Assembly (NCBI RefSeq): GCF_024166365.1
Contig: NC_064835.1
Span: forward strand, 62,910,607 to 62,974,606
Reading direction: 5' to 3'
Origin: Elephas maximus indicus
Taxonomy: Eukaryota > Chordata > Mammalia > Proboscidea > Elephantidae
DNA: 64,000 bases
Under the pieces are notes generated by a model. It was not told the DNA's origin. It saw nothing but the letters and a program-made list of their open reading frames with translations, and did not search any database. Positions 22,381 to 33,340 of this stretch are shown here, piece by piece. Made by a program: the position numbers and the translations under genes. How positions within the stretch are numbered: the stretch's first letter is position 1; each line of letters opens with the position of its first letter.

Positions 22381-22770
22381 GTAAAGAAACATGGGAACAT
22401 CGTAATAATAACGATAACAGAGTGATTGTGTTAGCCAATGAGTATGAAGTCGAATCTTAAGACTTAAATGCTGCTGGAAGAAGCTGCTGAGCAGAGGGAG
22501 GAGGAGCATGAGGGCAGGCCCTGAGGATCAGGACAGGTCCAGGAGGAGCAGGGAGGGGGCTTTAGGTGGAGGAGCAAGAGGGATAAAAGCCTTAAAGTGG
22601 GGACTACTGGCTTGTGCAGACGATGGTGGGGAGGTGATGGCTCCCTCCCTCCTGGGGACCAGCCTGGGAGCGGCTGCCTCAGGCAGCTGTTGGGATGGGG
22701 GCAGGGCAGGATATGGACAGAATGACAGGGACTCCATCTGTGGTTCTGGGGTTTCTCTGGACGTCCCCAC

Positions 22771-23700
22771 CCCTAGTTTGTTGTTGCTAGCTTCCACCAC
22801 AGCCTTCACTATGGATTGCACCTCAGCATAAAGAAAACAAAAATCCTCACAACTGGACCAATGAGCAAAATCACGATAAATGGAGAAAAGATTGAAGTTG
22901 TCAAGGATTTCATTTTACTTGGATCCACAATCAACAGCCACGGAAGCAGCAGTCAAGAAATCAAAAGATGCATTGCATTGGGCAAATCTGCTGCAAAAGA
23001 CCTCTTTAAAGTGTTGAAGAGCAAAGATGTCACCCTGAAGACTAAGGTGCGCCTGACCCAAGCCATGGTATTTGCGATTGCATCATATGCATGTAAAAGC
23101 TGGACAATGAATAAGGAAGATCAAAGAAGAATTGACGTCTTTGAATTGTGGCGTTGGCGAAAAATATTGAAAATACCATGGACTGCCAAAAGAACGAATT
23201 AATCTGTCTTGGAAGAAGTACAACCAGAATGCTCCTTAGAGGCAAGGATGGAGAGACTGCGTGTTACATACTTTGGACATGTTGTCAGGAGGGATCAGTC
23301 CCTGGAGAAGGACATCGTGCTTGGCAGAGTACAGGGTCAGTGGAAAATAGGAAGACCCTCAACGAGGTGGATTGACACAGTGGCTGCAACAGTGAGCTCA
23401 AGCATAACAACGATTGTAAGGATGGCGCAGGACTGGGCAGTGTTCCGTTCTGTTGTGCATAGGGTTGCTGTGAGTTGGAACCAACTGAACGGCAACTAAC
23501 AACAACAACAGCTTCCGGCAAATCGACCATGGGCTCATGACAATACCCTGTGCACAACAGAACTAAATGCTGCCCAGTCCTGCTCCATCCCCGTGATCAG
23601 TTGTGGATCAGACTGTTTGGATCCATAGGCTTTTCATCGGTTGAATTTTGGAAGTAGATCGCCAGGCCTTTCTTTTGTCCTTAGTTTGTGGCCCTTCTTA
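22771..23700 (-). mobile_element. Antisense SINE/RTE-tail element hosting a sense RTE insertion
   Basis: The left stub TAGTTTGTTGTTGCTAGC is the start of a minus-strand RTE/AfroSINE-type tail. It resumes after 23509 as TCGACCATGGGCTCATGACA, CCCTGTGCACAACAGAACTA and AAGTAGATCGCCAGGCCTTT. The insertion between them is at 22796-23509. The right part mixes RTE-tail and AfroSINE phrases, so the exact subfamily is uncertain. Confidence 0.7.
22796..23509 (+). mobile_element. RTE LINE 3' fragment, lightly damaged
   Basis: About 0.71 kb aligned throughout with 10030-10730 of the large RTE. It encodes the RTE C-terminal region in a single frame from 22816 to 23499, with only one internal stop (TAA at 23200). 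It ends GAACGGCAACTAACAACAACAAC. The flanking target duplication is AGCTTCC (22789-22795 and 23510-23516). No reverse transcriptase core is present, so it cannot act on its own. Confidence 0.93.
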
Positions 23701-23719
23701 TTCCTGTACACTAATGGTA

Positions 23720-24052
23720 ATAACAACTAACACTGATTTAGCTTTTCCCACATCCCAGTCCTCCCTTCAGTCAGATCTCTGCCCCAGTGCCATCTCCTCA
23801 GAGAGGCCCTCCCTGACCCCCCATCCAAGATAATCACCATCACCCCTCCCCCTCACGCTGCCTTATTTGTTTTAACAGCACTTACCAGTCTATGAAGTTA
23901 TTTATCTATTTGCTTATTATCTGTCTGCCCCACTAGAATGTAATCTCTTTGGAGGCAAGCAGGTTCCTTTTGTTTACTGCTGCACACAGCGTCTAGCATA
24001 GTTCCTGGAACGTAGTAGATGCTCAGGAAGGGTTTGTTGAATGATCAAGTGA
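23720..24052 (+). repeat. L2 LINE 3' end
   Basis: Ordered phrases CTCAGAGAGGCCCTCCCTGA, GCACTTACCAGTCTATGAAG, CCCCACTAGAATGTAATCTC and GTAGTAGATGCTCAGGAAGG, then GTTTGTTGAATGA, are the L2 3' end. Confidence 0.88.
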
Positions 24053-24225
24053 TCTCCTTTAACCATTACAACAATGCTACAAGGTAAATACTATCTCCCT
24101 ACTTCACAGATGAGGCAAAGAGGGCCTATGTGACCTGCTGAAGGTCACTAGGAGATGGCAGAGCAGGCGTGACTTAGGAATCTGTCTGCAAATCTAGGCT
24201 CTCGATACCATACTGGCTGCCTCTT
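24053..24225 (-). repeat. MIR
   Basis: CATTACAACAATGCTACAAG, ACTTCACAGATGAGGCAAAG and ACCTGCTGAAGGTCACTAGG represent MIR in reverse orientation. Confidence 0.85.
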
Positions 24226-26315
24226 CTGGTCATCACATCATGTTATCAGCATGTCTTTGGGCCCTGCCTTGCATAGAGACAGGGGAGTAACAGACTTGGA
24301 GGCATGATGTCAGGAAGCCTGTATTTTGATAAGGGAAGCTGGAAAGACCCACACCCAGGTCAGCTATGGGTAAGATCAGACAGTGTGTGAACAGGGCCAG
24401 GGTGGGCCTGAGGGGAGGGCTGGCTTCCCAAGGAGAGGGCTGGGGCTAGTCCTGAGAGCAGGGTAGGGAGACCTTTCTGGGCAAGGTGTGGACAGAGAAG
24501 AGAACAGCCCAGATGAAGCAAAGCATGCTCGTTGGGGAGGTGTGGGATCAGCTGATGAGGGGCCGTGTGCCAAGTGAGGAAATGAGCCCCTTCTCACCCT
24601 AGAAGAGAGGGGACCCTCTGGGAGTACCTGAGCAGGGGTGTGGTGTGCAGAACACTGGCGTTTAAGAAAACTAATCTCATATGGAAGTTTGCAATAGACA
24701 AAAATAAACAGAACCTGGGAGGGATCTTTTGTGCCCCTGACTTGTATACGTAGCCCCCATGTAAACTGTCCCCGAATAGCAGTCACTGAAAGTACACACC
24801 AGGAAATGGGGGCAATAAGGGAAGCAGGGCTCCTGTCTTCAAAGCTGCTAAATCCTGAACCTTGGGAACCACATGGTCTGTGATGCCTTCTTGGTTGGCA
24901 TCTGAGTTGGGTTTGCAGGAAGTGGAGTGATGGTTATTGGCTCATTGGTTTGGGGATTTACACTCAGGATTTGGGGGGCATAGGAGGTAGGATGGGGATT
25001 GTTCTAGTTTTGAACTTCCCTGGTCTGGGTTCTGCCTAGAATCTAGGGTGCCATGTGGTCTGGTTAATGGCAGGGCCTCTGCTGAGGACACCGATGGGGA
25101 AGACAGCCCCCGCTCTGCAGGAGCCCAGGTTGGGTGAGGGAGTCAGGACAGCCAGGGAAAAAAAGACAAAAGAATGCTTACAAAGCAGCCTACTTGCAAA
25201 TTAATGGAGTGCAAACTAAAACTAGCAGCTGAGGGAATGCGCAGCAATGGGGGGGACAAGCTGTTGTGTGGCAGGGCGGGGCTGGGACGTCCTCTCACCT
25301 CTCCTCTGGCCTCGGTTTATCCTCTCTGCCAGGGGTCCCTGGGTTTCCTGCTAAGGTAAGAGAGAGGTGGGAACTCAGCACGTCAGTTGTGCCTGAGTCT
25401 GAGACTGAGAGGAAAGATTCTCAAGTCAGATGCTGTGGTGCCTGTGCCCCAGCCCAGAGCACTAGCCCCTCTGAGAGGGATGCACACACCCTCACACACA
25501 CACTCACACAGTCACACACATATGTAACAGGCCTTCGCTCGACTGCACCCTCCTCCGAGGGCAGCTGCGTGGCACTCACACTCCAGGCTTCACACACATC
25601 CCCCCTCCAGCACGTTCCTCATTGGAGCAGGGGGTGCATGTTGTAGACCCAAGGCTGGAAGAGGGAGCAACACCCGAGAGCAGCAGCTCCCCCCTCATCC
25701 CGACATAATCCCTGTGCCTCAGCTCGCCTCTCAGCCCCGCGTCCCTGGGCAGAGCTAGCCATTGGCCTGCAGGCAGCACAGGTTGGGGCTGGTGGGCCGG
25801 CACACCCTCCGCCGTGTGTTCCTGAGGCCACTCAGCTGCCCTCATTCCCCAGGATCCGGGTCTTTCCTTTCTCCCAGGCATTCTCACATCCCTCCATCTG
25901 CATATTTTAACTCCTCCAGCTGCCTTTCCAGTCCCTCCCCGCCATTTCCCTCTTCTCCTCCCCTCCCTCCTGTCCTCCTGTGTTCACTCTGTTCTGCCGT
26001 GTTCACTCCTGCTCTGGGCTGGGTCTTCAGGCTCCTGCTAGGCCTGAGCCTCATTCCTGCCTCCTTCCAGAGCTGGGAGCACAGTCCCGTTTCCCAGTAG
26101 GGATTTCAGTCCAGCCACCCCCTCCCCAGGGGAACTAAGGGCACAGTGCCCCACCAGGAGGTCCCAAGGACTGAGCCCATGTCTGCCCTCACCTGGCAGG
26201 AAGGGACCTTCAGGCTTTCTCCCTGTTACTCTGCCCTACCTTGCCCTGCCCTCTGGACCCTCGGGGTTATGCCTCCTGGGACTTCATACCCTCTTCACCT
26301 TCCCGTCCTAGTTTC
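24226..26315. other. SFXN5: SFXN5 intron, unique sequence
   Basis: GC-rich, with a CA-rich run near 25480-25522 and C/T-rich sequence near 25910-26060. No exon, RNA gene or recent transposon is recognised. Confidence 0.6.
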
Positions 26316-26467
26316 AGAGCCCCAGTGGCACAGTGGTTAACAGCTTGGCTGCTAACCGGAAGGTTGGCAGTTCGAATCCACCTTGGAAACCTTACGGGGC
26401 AGTTCTACTTTGTCCTGTGCATGAGTTGAAAGCGACTCAATAGCAGTGGGTTTGACTTTCGTTTTTT
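26316..26467 (+). mobile_element. AfroSINE
   Basis: CCCCAGTGGCACAGTGGTTA, GGTTGGCAGTTCGAATCCAC and CTTACGGGGCAGTTCTACTT in order, then a shortened tail (GAGTTGAAAGCGACTCAATA). The target duplication GTCCTAGTTTC (26305-26315) and GTCCCAGTTCC (26468-26478) has two mismatches. Confidence 0.93.
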
Positions 26468-27059
26468 GTCCCAGTTCCTCCTGACCTGATCCCCCTCAGG
26501 GACTGAGTGAGGCCTGGGTCTCTGCTACTGGGCCAGTGGGCAGCCTCACCTCCCAAGGCCTCCTCAGAGCTGGGGCTGCCTGTGTGGCGGGTTTGGAGAA
26601 TGAGCCCATATATTCTACCCTTGATCTGCTTAAGAAGTTGGTCAGAGTTAAAAATTCCCAGCCCCTCCATGACTGCTTTGGAAGCCCAGGAGGCCTTGGG
26701 CTGAGTCTGTGGTCCATGCGGGGCTGGAATGGAGGAGAAGGTGGGGAGGAGGTGCAGGATCGAGGCAAGGAGGAGGTCAGGTGGGCCAGAGCTGCTCTTA
26801 AGCCTGTGGAAACTCCCCTTTCCAATCTCAGACTTAATTCAGCCGCTGGACAGATCTTGGGGTCTGGGCCCAGATGGAGGGCTGGAAGAGAGTCCAACCA
26901 CCAGGATCCTCCCTCCTGCTCCCACAGAACATCGTAATAACAACAGTAATGATAACACAATTCCTGAGCACAACTGTGTGCTAGGCCTAAGCTAACATTT
27001 TTACTTGTAGAGAATTTACGAGTAGTTGGATCTTTATTGATTCCCTAGCAGGAACATTC

Positions 27060-27230
27060 TGGAGGAGGGTTTCTCAAGAGTGGTTCTGGGATCAGCTGTC
27101 TTAGACTCCTGGAGGGCTGTTTAAAGTGCAGATTCACAGGACCTCATGACGGCAAAAGGTCCTCGGAGTCTGCATTTTTAACCAGTTGCTCAGATCATCT
27201 CAATGCACACTGAAGTTTGAGAACTGCCAC
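27060..27230 (-). repeat. MER5-type hAT relic
   Basis: GGTTTCTCAAGAGTGGTTCT at one end, ACTGAAGTTTGAGAACTGCC at the other, with GGAGGGCTGTTTAAAGTGCA inside. Confidence 0.6.
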
Positions 27231-27892
27231 CCCCATTTTTGCTGCCTGCTCAGGGCCAGGTGCTCTTGGGATTCTTGTGCCAGGATCTGAAGATGGTGTG
27301 GGGTTTGCCTGCCCCTCACGCTGAGGCCCTGCCCCCAGGGCCTTCACCTGCCTGTGGCCATAGCCAGCCCTGCTGCCCTTCACACCAGGAGCTGGTCACA
27401 TCTAACCTGTCCTCACAAGTAGTCTAGTCATCCATCCTAATGGCACGTCCCATCCCAGACTTCCCCAAGTGAAGTGTTTGGTGGTTGCCTCTGAAGGGCC
27501 TGCTGGATAGTGCCAGCCATAAAGCTATGACGAACAGCATGGTGAAGGTGGGCTGCCAGCTGGTGTGACCACCACTCTGCCTGGGGAGCCCATTTTGTCA
27601 CAGACCTGGAGGACCCAGGCCCGTTCTCTTGCCCAGGAATGTCACCTTTGAAGCCATGGGGAGTGGGTGCCAGCTGTGAGCATGCTGGGAGTGAGGCTGG
27701 CAAAGGGCCCTGAAGGCAGGAGCCAGGACAGCTCAGGTGACAGAGCATCAGGAGTCAGGAGTCCAAGCAGTAGATCTGCCTCCTGGCCTTGGGCAAATGA
27801 CTGGCTCCTCTCTGTGGCTCTTGGATCAAGGTTGACGAGATGGCCAGTGGGGCATCGTCTATTCCCACACGTGGAAGATCACCCTTCTTGGC

Positions 27893-27894
<2 letters not shown>

Positions 27895-27935
<41 letters not shown>
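27895..27935. repeat. (TG)n microsatellite
   Basis: About 20 uninterrupted TG units, the longest pure dinucleotide run in the window and likely polymorphic. Confidence 0.97.
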
Positions 27936-27936
<1 letters not shown>

Positions 27937-27983
27937 GTGGTTTGTCTCCTTCCCTGGACTTAGCATCAACTCTGATTGGTTTT

Positions 27984-28180
27984 CTATTTAATTCTGTGCT
28001 ACCTTTGAGGGTACCCTTGCTCTCCTCTATGTCTCCCCAGGAGCAGAGACCTCACCTGACATCTCCCCCACGCGTGGCCCTCCTGCACAGAGATGGACAC
28101 GTGGTGGGTGGTGGGTACCCCACAAGCTCTCAGTTATGATTTCAGTAGGTATGAGTTCAAACAACAATATCCTTCGAGGC
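27984..28180 (+). repeat. Dispersed direct duplication, copy A
   Basis: Matches 30648-30834 in direct orientation: CTTGCTCTCCTCTATGTCTC, GACATCTCCCC, CCTCCTGCACAG, GGACACGTGGTGGGTGG and AGTTATGATTTCAGTAGGTA recur in order. The unit has no poly-A or SINE features. Family unknown. Confidence 0.88.
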
Positions 28181-28377
28181 AGGCCTGGGGAGAGAGGTGC
28201 CGATTGGGGAAGGCCCCAAATACAAAATTCCACCACATCTATTTAGCTATAGGCTGGCACTAGTCTCAGGACTGTGCTGCCTCGGCTCTGAGCCTCTGAA
28301 TGGGACTCAGCATGGCAAGTGGCCATCCCACCCCGTCTCTGGGCCTCATAGGTCTCCCTCCTTCTCTCCCTACACAG

Positions 28378-28495
28378 GACAGCTCTCCTGCAGGCGCGCC
28401 CCCGGCTGCTTCTCCCTGTGCAAAGCCTCGTGTGCCTGGCAGCCTTCGGCCTGGCCCTGCCACTGGCCATCAGCCTCTTCCCGCAGATGTCAGAG
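28378..28495 (+). CDS. SFXN5: Sideroflexin-5, penultimate coding exon
   Basis: This 118-bp exon follows TCTCCCTACACAG. Its first base completes the Lys codon of the previous exon. It encodes [20 protein letters not shown], then [19 protein letters not shown], ending before GTCAGT in phase 0. The middle is a clear transmembrane helix rich in Leu and Ala, about residues 277-315 of a protein of about 340, and is the last membrane segment of sideroflexins. Splice signals are canonical and there is no frame damage. Confidence 0.97.
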
Positions 28496-28570
28496 GTCAG
28501 TGGAGGCGGGGGGGCGGCTCATGGGCAGCACAGGCAGGGGCGCTGGAGAGTCTAACTTTGGGTCATTTAT

Positions 28571-28785
28571 CACCAGTTAACAGTTGCCATCGAGGGTCTC
28601 CAACTCAAGGTAGCCCAACCCCATGTGTGTTGGAGTCGAATGGTGCTGCGTGAGGTTTTCAGTGGCTGATTTTTCAGAGGCAGATCACCTGGCTTTTCCT
28701 CCAAGGTGCCTCTGGGTGGGCTTAAACCACCAACCTTTCATTAGCAGCTGAGCGCGTTAACTGTATGTGCCACCCAGGGTTATTT
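28571..28785 (-). mobile_element. AfroSINE (long form)
   Basis: On the + strand: AGTTGCCATCGAGGGTCTCC, GGTTTTCAGTGGCTGATTTT, CAGATCACCTGGCTTTTCCT and TTAGCAGCTGAGCGCGTTAA, the reverse of the long AfroSINE. It lies 75 bases after the SFXN5 exon. Confidence 0.88.
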
Positions 28786-29479
28786 ATTAACAAATACTTA
28801 TCCATTGCTGACTGCCTAGCACTGTGCTAGATACTGGGGTTATAGCTATGAATGAGACAGGCCCAGGCTCTGATCTCAGAGATGAGGGTCCAGCAGTGAG
28901 CACAAGGATAAACCAGGGAACAGCAAATGAAGTGTGAGACTGTTAGGATGGGAGAAGCTCAGCAGGACGTGGGAGGAGACAGCAAGGGGACCAAACCCTG
29001 TCTAGAGGGAAGCAGCCGTTCACCTGGGGCCTGGAGGATGGGGTGGAGTTGGCCAGGTGGAAAGGGGCCTGGGGGAGTCACATAGCCAGGCATCACCTGG
29101 TGTGAAGGTTCTCCTTGAAGCAGTGCAGTGTGTTCCAAGAACTGACCAAAGTCTGCAGCACAAGCAGGGAGAGGAGCAAGATGAAGTGGGCCGGGGGCCA
29201 GGAGGTGGGGGTTGGGACCTTGGAAGTCAAAGCAAAGAGGGTAAAGGTCATCATAAGGGCCATGGAAAGCAGGACCACAGATTTCTGATTTTGAGTGGTC
29301 CCCGTGGCTGCATGGAGGAGGCTGGGCTGGAGCTCTGGAGAAGGAACCATCCGGAGGCTGTGGATGGCGTCCAGTGAGAGATGGTGGCGGCTTGGACCAG
29401 GCTGTTGGCAGTGGGCATGGAGAGAAGTGAGCCGTTTGAAAGTTAGGAGGCAGCTTCATCGGGATTTGGTGAAGAACTG

Positions 29480-30420
29480 AATGTGGTGGGGGGGACGGGG
29501 AGCTGGCAGGAGAGCGCCGGCTTTCCGATTTTGGACAACCAGGCAGATGTAGGTGCTACTTAACAAGATGGAGACGCTGGAGGAGGGGCAGGTTTAAGGG
29601 AGGACAGCATGCTGAGTTAGACGTGGAGCTTGCGGTGCCCATGGAATATCCAAGTGGAGGTGTCCTGGGGGAGGCTGCCACTGCATCTAGAGCCCAGTAG
29701 AGAGACTGGGGCTGGAGTGACAGAAGTGGAGGCCGGCAGTGTAGAAACAGTCATGGAAGAGAGGGCAGTAGGTGGAATCAGCTGGGGAGAGTGTGGAGAG
29801 AAGGAATCCGAGCAGGATCCATAGACGAGTGGCCAGGGAGGTAAGGGTTACAGGGGAGCTGAGCAGTTCACAGGGTCAGGTACTCAGGCAGGGTCAAGCT
29901 TTGTGAGCCCTGAAAAGTGTCCACTGGCATCTCAGGTCATGAAGGCAAGCCCTGTCCCCAAGAAATGGCCCAGGCAGGTGAAAGGTGAGGAAATGGGGCT
30001 GGCAGGGCTGACAGCCGGGTCGGGAAGCCTAATGCCAAGGGAGAGCAGAAACAGGTTAGCAGCTGGAATGAGGTGTGGGATCAAGAGAAAGTTTCTTTTT
30101 TTTCCTTTTTTAAATGGGAAATACTGGACTTGTATAAATGCCAAAGGCAAAATGCCAGGAGAGAGGCTGAGAACATTGGGAAGGGTAACAGGGAGAACAG
30201 AGCCCATGAGGAGGGGCAGGGACCAGGGCACAGGTGAAGGGATTGGCCTTCACAGGAGGAAGAAGAAAGGGAGGGGTGGGGAAGGGGGAGGAAGTTGTTC
30301 TGAGGGCTTGTGGGTTCTCTGTGAGGAGCAGAGGGGAAGCCGGGAGATGGGGAAGGGGGAGCAGAGGCCTGAAGACTACAGAGAAGCTTTGAGACATTCA
30401 GAGGGGAGAGTGTGATAGGC
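29480..30420 (+). repeat. Unassigned old interspersed repeat, copy 1
   Basis: Shares ordered phrases with 42540-43560, 49700-51010 and 54280-55400, for example GGAATATCCAAGTGGAGGTG and CCTGAAAAGTGTCCACTGGC. It is purine-rich, which leaves long meaningless open frames. I believe it is an ancient mammalian repeat but cannot name it with confidence. Confidence 0.55.
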
Positions 30421-30647
30421 TTAACCAGGGAAGCCTGCTAGGTGATGCGAGGGGTCAGCAAAGGGCTGGGTGAGCGTGGGGTGGACACCACTCTCTGGGG
30501 AGGGGTGGGTCAGGGTCCAGCTCCGGGGAAGGGGTGTTGGGTTCACTCAGGCTGGGGTTTCCCCTGCTGGGTGGGGCCTTCAGGATATGGTAAGAGATGG
30601 GGGGAGCAATGGACTGTGGAATCTAAAAAGGATTAGGATTGAAGATG

Positions 30648-30834
30648 CTATTTATTTCTGTTCTGCAATCAAGGGCAGCCTTGCTCTCCTGTATGTCTCT
30701 CCAGGAGCAGGGGCCTCCCCCGACATCTCCCCGACATGTGGACCTCCTGCACAGGAATGGACACATGGTGGGTGGAGGGTGCCCCACAAACAGTTATGAT
30801 TTCAGTAGGTATGAGTTCAGCCAATAATGTCCTT
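30648..30834 (+). repeat. Dispersed direct duplication, copy B
   Basis: Partner of 27984-28180. The two copies flank the SFXN5 exon at 28378, about 2.66 kb apart. Confidence 0.88.
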
Positions 30835-31039
30835 CCAGGGACAGTGTCCTTCACTTTCTGAAGCCGCTGCATCTCTCTGTGTGCTCAGGCTAAGTCCTCG
30901 TTTCTAGGCAAGGGTCAGAGTCACTGAACTGTGTGCGTGTAGGCACCACTGTGTTTAGAAGCTTCAGATAGCTCTCAGCTACCTGCCTGCGTAAGAGAGG
31001 GGACCCACAGCAGAGAAGACCCCATGCTGCAGAATCAGG

Positions 31040-31190
31040 CGCCATCCCAGTTGTAAGGATTTTCAGGGTCATCCAGTTTACCCCCTCCTGGCTCAGATGG
31101 GAAATGGAGGCCCAGAGTAGCCAAGGGACCAGCCTAAGGTCACAGAAGCCAGGTGCTGATCTGGGAGGAAACCCTAGATATCCACACTTC
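31040..31190 (-). repeat. MIR
   Basis: CTCAGATGGGAAATGGAGGC, CCAGAGTAGCCAAGGGACC and CTAAGGTCACAGAAGCCAGG form the reversed MIR core. Confidence 0.75.
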
Positions 31191-32100
31191 CAGACCAGAA
31201 CTCTTAGGAAATGGGCCCTCTGATTTTCCTCATTCAGCCACCCTGCCACCCCTGGGCCAGCTAAGAGAGGAGGCAGCTGAAGGCAGCCCCACATGCGGCT
31301 GTGGGTCTTCTGTGGGTGTTCCTCTGGAGCAAATAATGAAGAGACAGGCATTTACCCACCATGCCTTGAGCTCTACTACAGAGATGGTTTCAAGTGAGTG
31401 GACCCACCTCCCAGAGCCCAGGCTTCTCTCATCCCCCATGCCTGCCTTAAAGAGGCATGAGAGTTAGTTCCTCTGGGTGTCTAACCAAAATCCCTCTTAT
31501 TGCAACCCAATCCTCTTCCTTAGTGTTGGAAGGAGTACAGTCAGCGCATAAGTCTTTGTCAGCTTGAACACGAAGGTAGGGACAAGATTTTCAGAGCTCC
31601 CTTTTCAGCTGTGTCAACTCTGACAGGATGCCAGCCAGCCAGGGTATTATGGAGCGCTTTGAGGCCTGTCTGTGACCTGTGGCACCAAGGCCATCAGCCA
31701 GTTGGCTGAGAGGACCTCATTCCCCCCATTCATCCTCCCAATTAAATCTCTCTAACGAAGTACTTCTGCTGCTGTTTGGGGATCATGTCTCACATCCTAG
31801 AAGCCAGTGGGATTTGCCACAATAAGTCTGGGCTTGCTTGAGCTGACCCAACCTTGCGAAAAGGCACCAAGATTGTCAACAGGAGTATTCACTGGAATAC
31901 TAATTAATTAATTAGGGACTCGGAGATAGAGTTTAGAAACTGGTTCCTGGAGTGGCTGGCAGGCAGTGATTGGTGCGGAGTTTCCAACCCAGGAAACCCA
32001 GGAGTTACGGAAAGAACTTCAATCCCTCCCTTTGATTCCTAGCAGAAGGTTTTGTCTGCTCTTTTCAAATTAGTATTTCTGCCTACTAACATGGAACAGA
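31191..32100. other. SFXN5: SFXN5 intron, no feature recognised
   Basis: Unique-looking sequence. AATACTAATTAATTAATTAG near 31895-31914 is an isolated homeodomain-type cluster. Confidence 0.5.
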
Positions 32101-32216
32101 GTGTCAAGTTGCAAATAATAATAAGAGCTACCATTTATTAAGCATCTACTATGCCAGGCACCATGCTGGGAAATCCACATGCCTTATTGTATTAAATCTC
32201 CCTAATGCCCTTTGGG

Positions 32217-32374
32217 GAAACCCTGGTGGCGTAGCCGTTAAGTGCTACTGCTGTTAACCAAGAGGCTGGCAGTTCAAATCTGCCAGGTGCTCCTTGGAAA
32301 CTCTATGGGGCAGTTCTACTCTGTCCTGTAGGGTCGCTATGAGTCATAACTGACTCAACGGCAGTGGGTTTTGG
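32217..32374 (+). mobile_element. AfroSINE, first of a twin insertion
   Basis: AAACCCTGGTGGCGTAGCCG head, CAGTTCAAATCTGCCAGGTG box B region, body TATGGGGCAGTTCTACTCTG and tail CTGACTCAACGGCAGTGGGT. It is bounded by TAATGCCCTTTGGG (32203-32216) and TAATGTCCTTTGGG (32375-32388). Confidence 0.95.
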
Positions 32375-32388
32375 TAATGTCCTTTGGG

Positions 32389-32595
32389 AGTCCCTGCATG
32401 GTACAAATGACTGACAGCTTTGGTTCAGCTTTGAACCAAAAGGTTTGAAGGTCAAGTCTACCCAGAGGAGCCTCAGGAGAAAGTCCTGATGATCTACTTG
32501 CAAAAAATCAGCCCCTGAAAACCCTATGGAGAAGTTTTACTCTGACGTACACGGGGTTTTCATGAGTTAGAATCGACTCCATGACAGCTGGTTTT
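32389..32595 (+). mobile_element. AfroSINE (long form), second of a twin insertion
   Basis: AGTCCCTGCATGGTACAAAT head, AGGAGAAAGTCCTGATGATC long-form segment and tail GAATCGACTCCATGACAGCT. It is bounded by the shared TAATGTCCTTTGGG on the left and TAATGCCCTTAGAG (32596-32609) on the right. It is more diverged than its neighbour, so it probably inserted first. Confidence 0.92.
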
Positions 32596-33219
32596 TAATG
32601 CCCTTAGAGTTGGAGAGGTTATTGCATATCAAGGGTTGTTACATAGACAGATGTGTGTCCAAAGCTCTGGGGGAAATTTTGGCTGGAGATATGGGTGCGG
32701 GGCCCTCGGTGCACAGGGGTAGTTGAAGCCAAGGAGGGGGGTGAGGTCACTGTGGGAAGAGTGGAGGAAGGACAGCCATCAAGAAAGGAAAGGAGTAGCC
32801 GGGGGGCAGGGGGATGACTCAGATGGAATGGCTTCAAGGAAACCAAACAAGAGAGCCTTGCCAGGAGGAGGGGCCTCTGCAGAGTGAGCTGCTGCAGAGG
32901 GGACTAGAAGGAATTGATGAGGCTTGGCAGCTGGGTAACATAGCTAAACGAGGCATCCAGGAAGCAAAATGGTAGTCAGTTTTTATTCTTCAGGGAAGTG
33001 CATTCAGGGATGGGAAACCATTGGTGAACAGCAAAGGAAGTTTCAGTCACTGAGTGTTCTGACAGGGGACTTGGGGGTCTTGGAGAGATAAGCAGTAATG
33101 GGGAGGGAATGAACATAGACAAAGGCAGGAAGGCATGGCCTCGACTGGGTCCCTAGGTCCAGTGACAGAGGAGCCCAACTGGCTGTGGTGGGGATGGTGG
33201 GAACGGGGATCCAGAACAT

Positions 33220-33340
33220 GACAATCCTGTGAGGTAGGTACCAATACTATTCCCTGTTTACAAGCAAGGAAACTGAGGCCCAGAGAGATTAAGAAACTTG
33301 CCCAGGGTCCAAAGTTGGCAATGACAGAGCAGGCTTTCCA
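33220..33340 (-). repeat. MIR
   Basis: GAGGTAGGTACCAATACTAT, GCAAGGAAACTGAGGCCCAG and AAACTTGCCCAGGGTCCAAA form the reversed MIR core. Confidence 0.88.

Noticed and set aside
29932-30397. Minus-strand Leu/Pro-rich frames resembling membrane proteins
   Set aside because: They are the complement of a purine-rich old repeat; the hydrophobicity is a base-composition effect.
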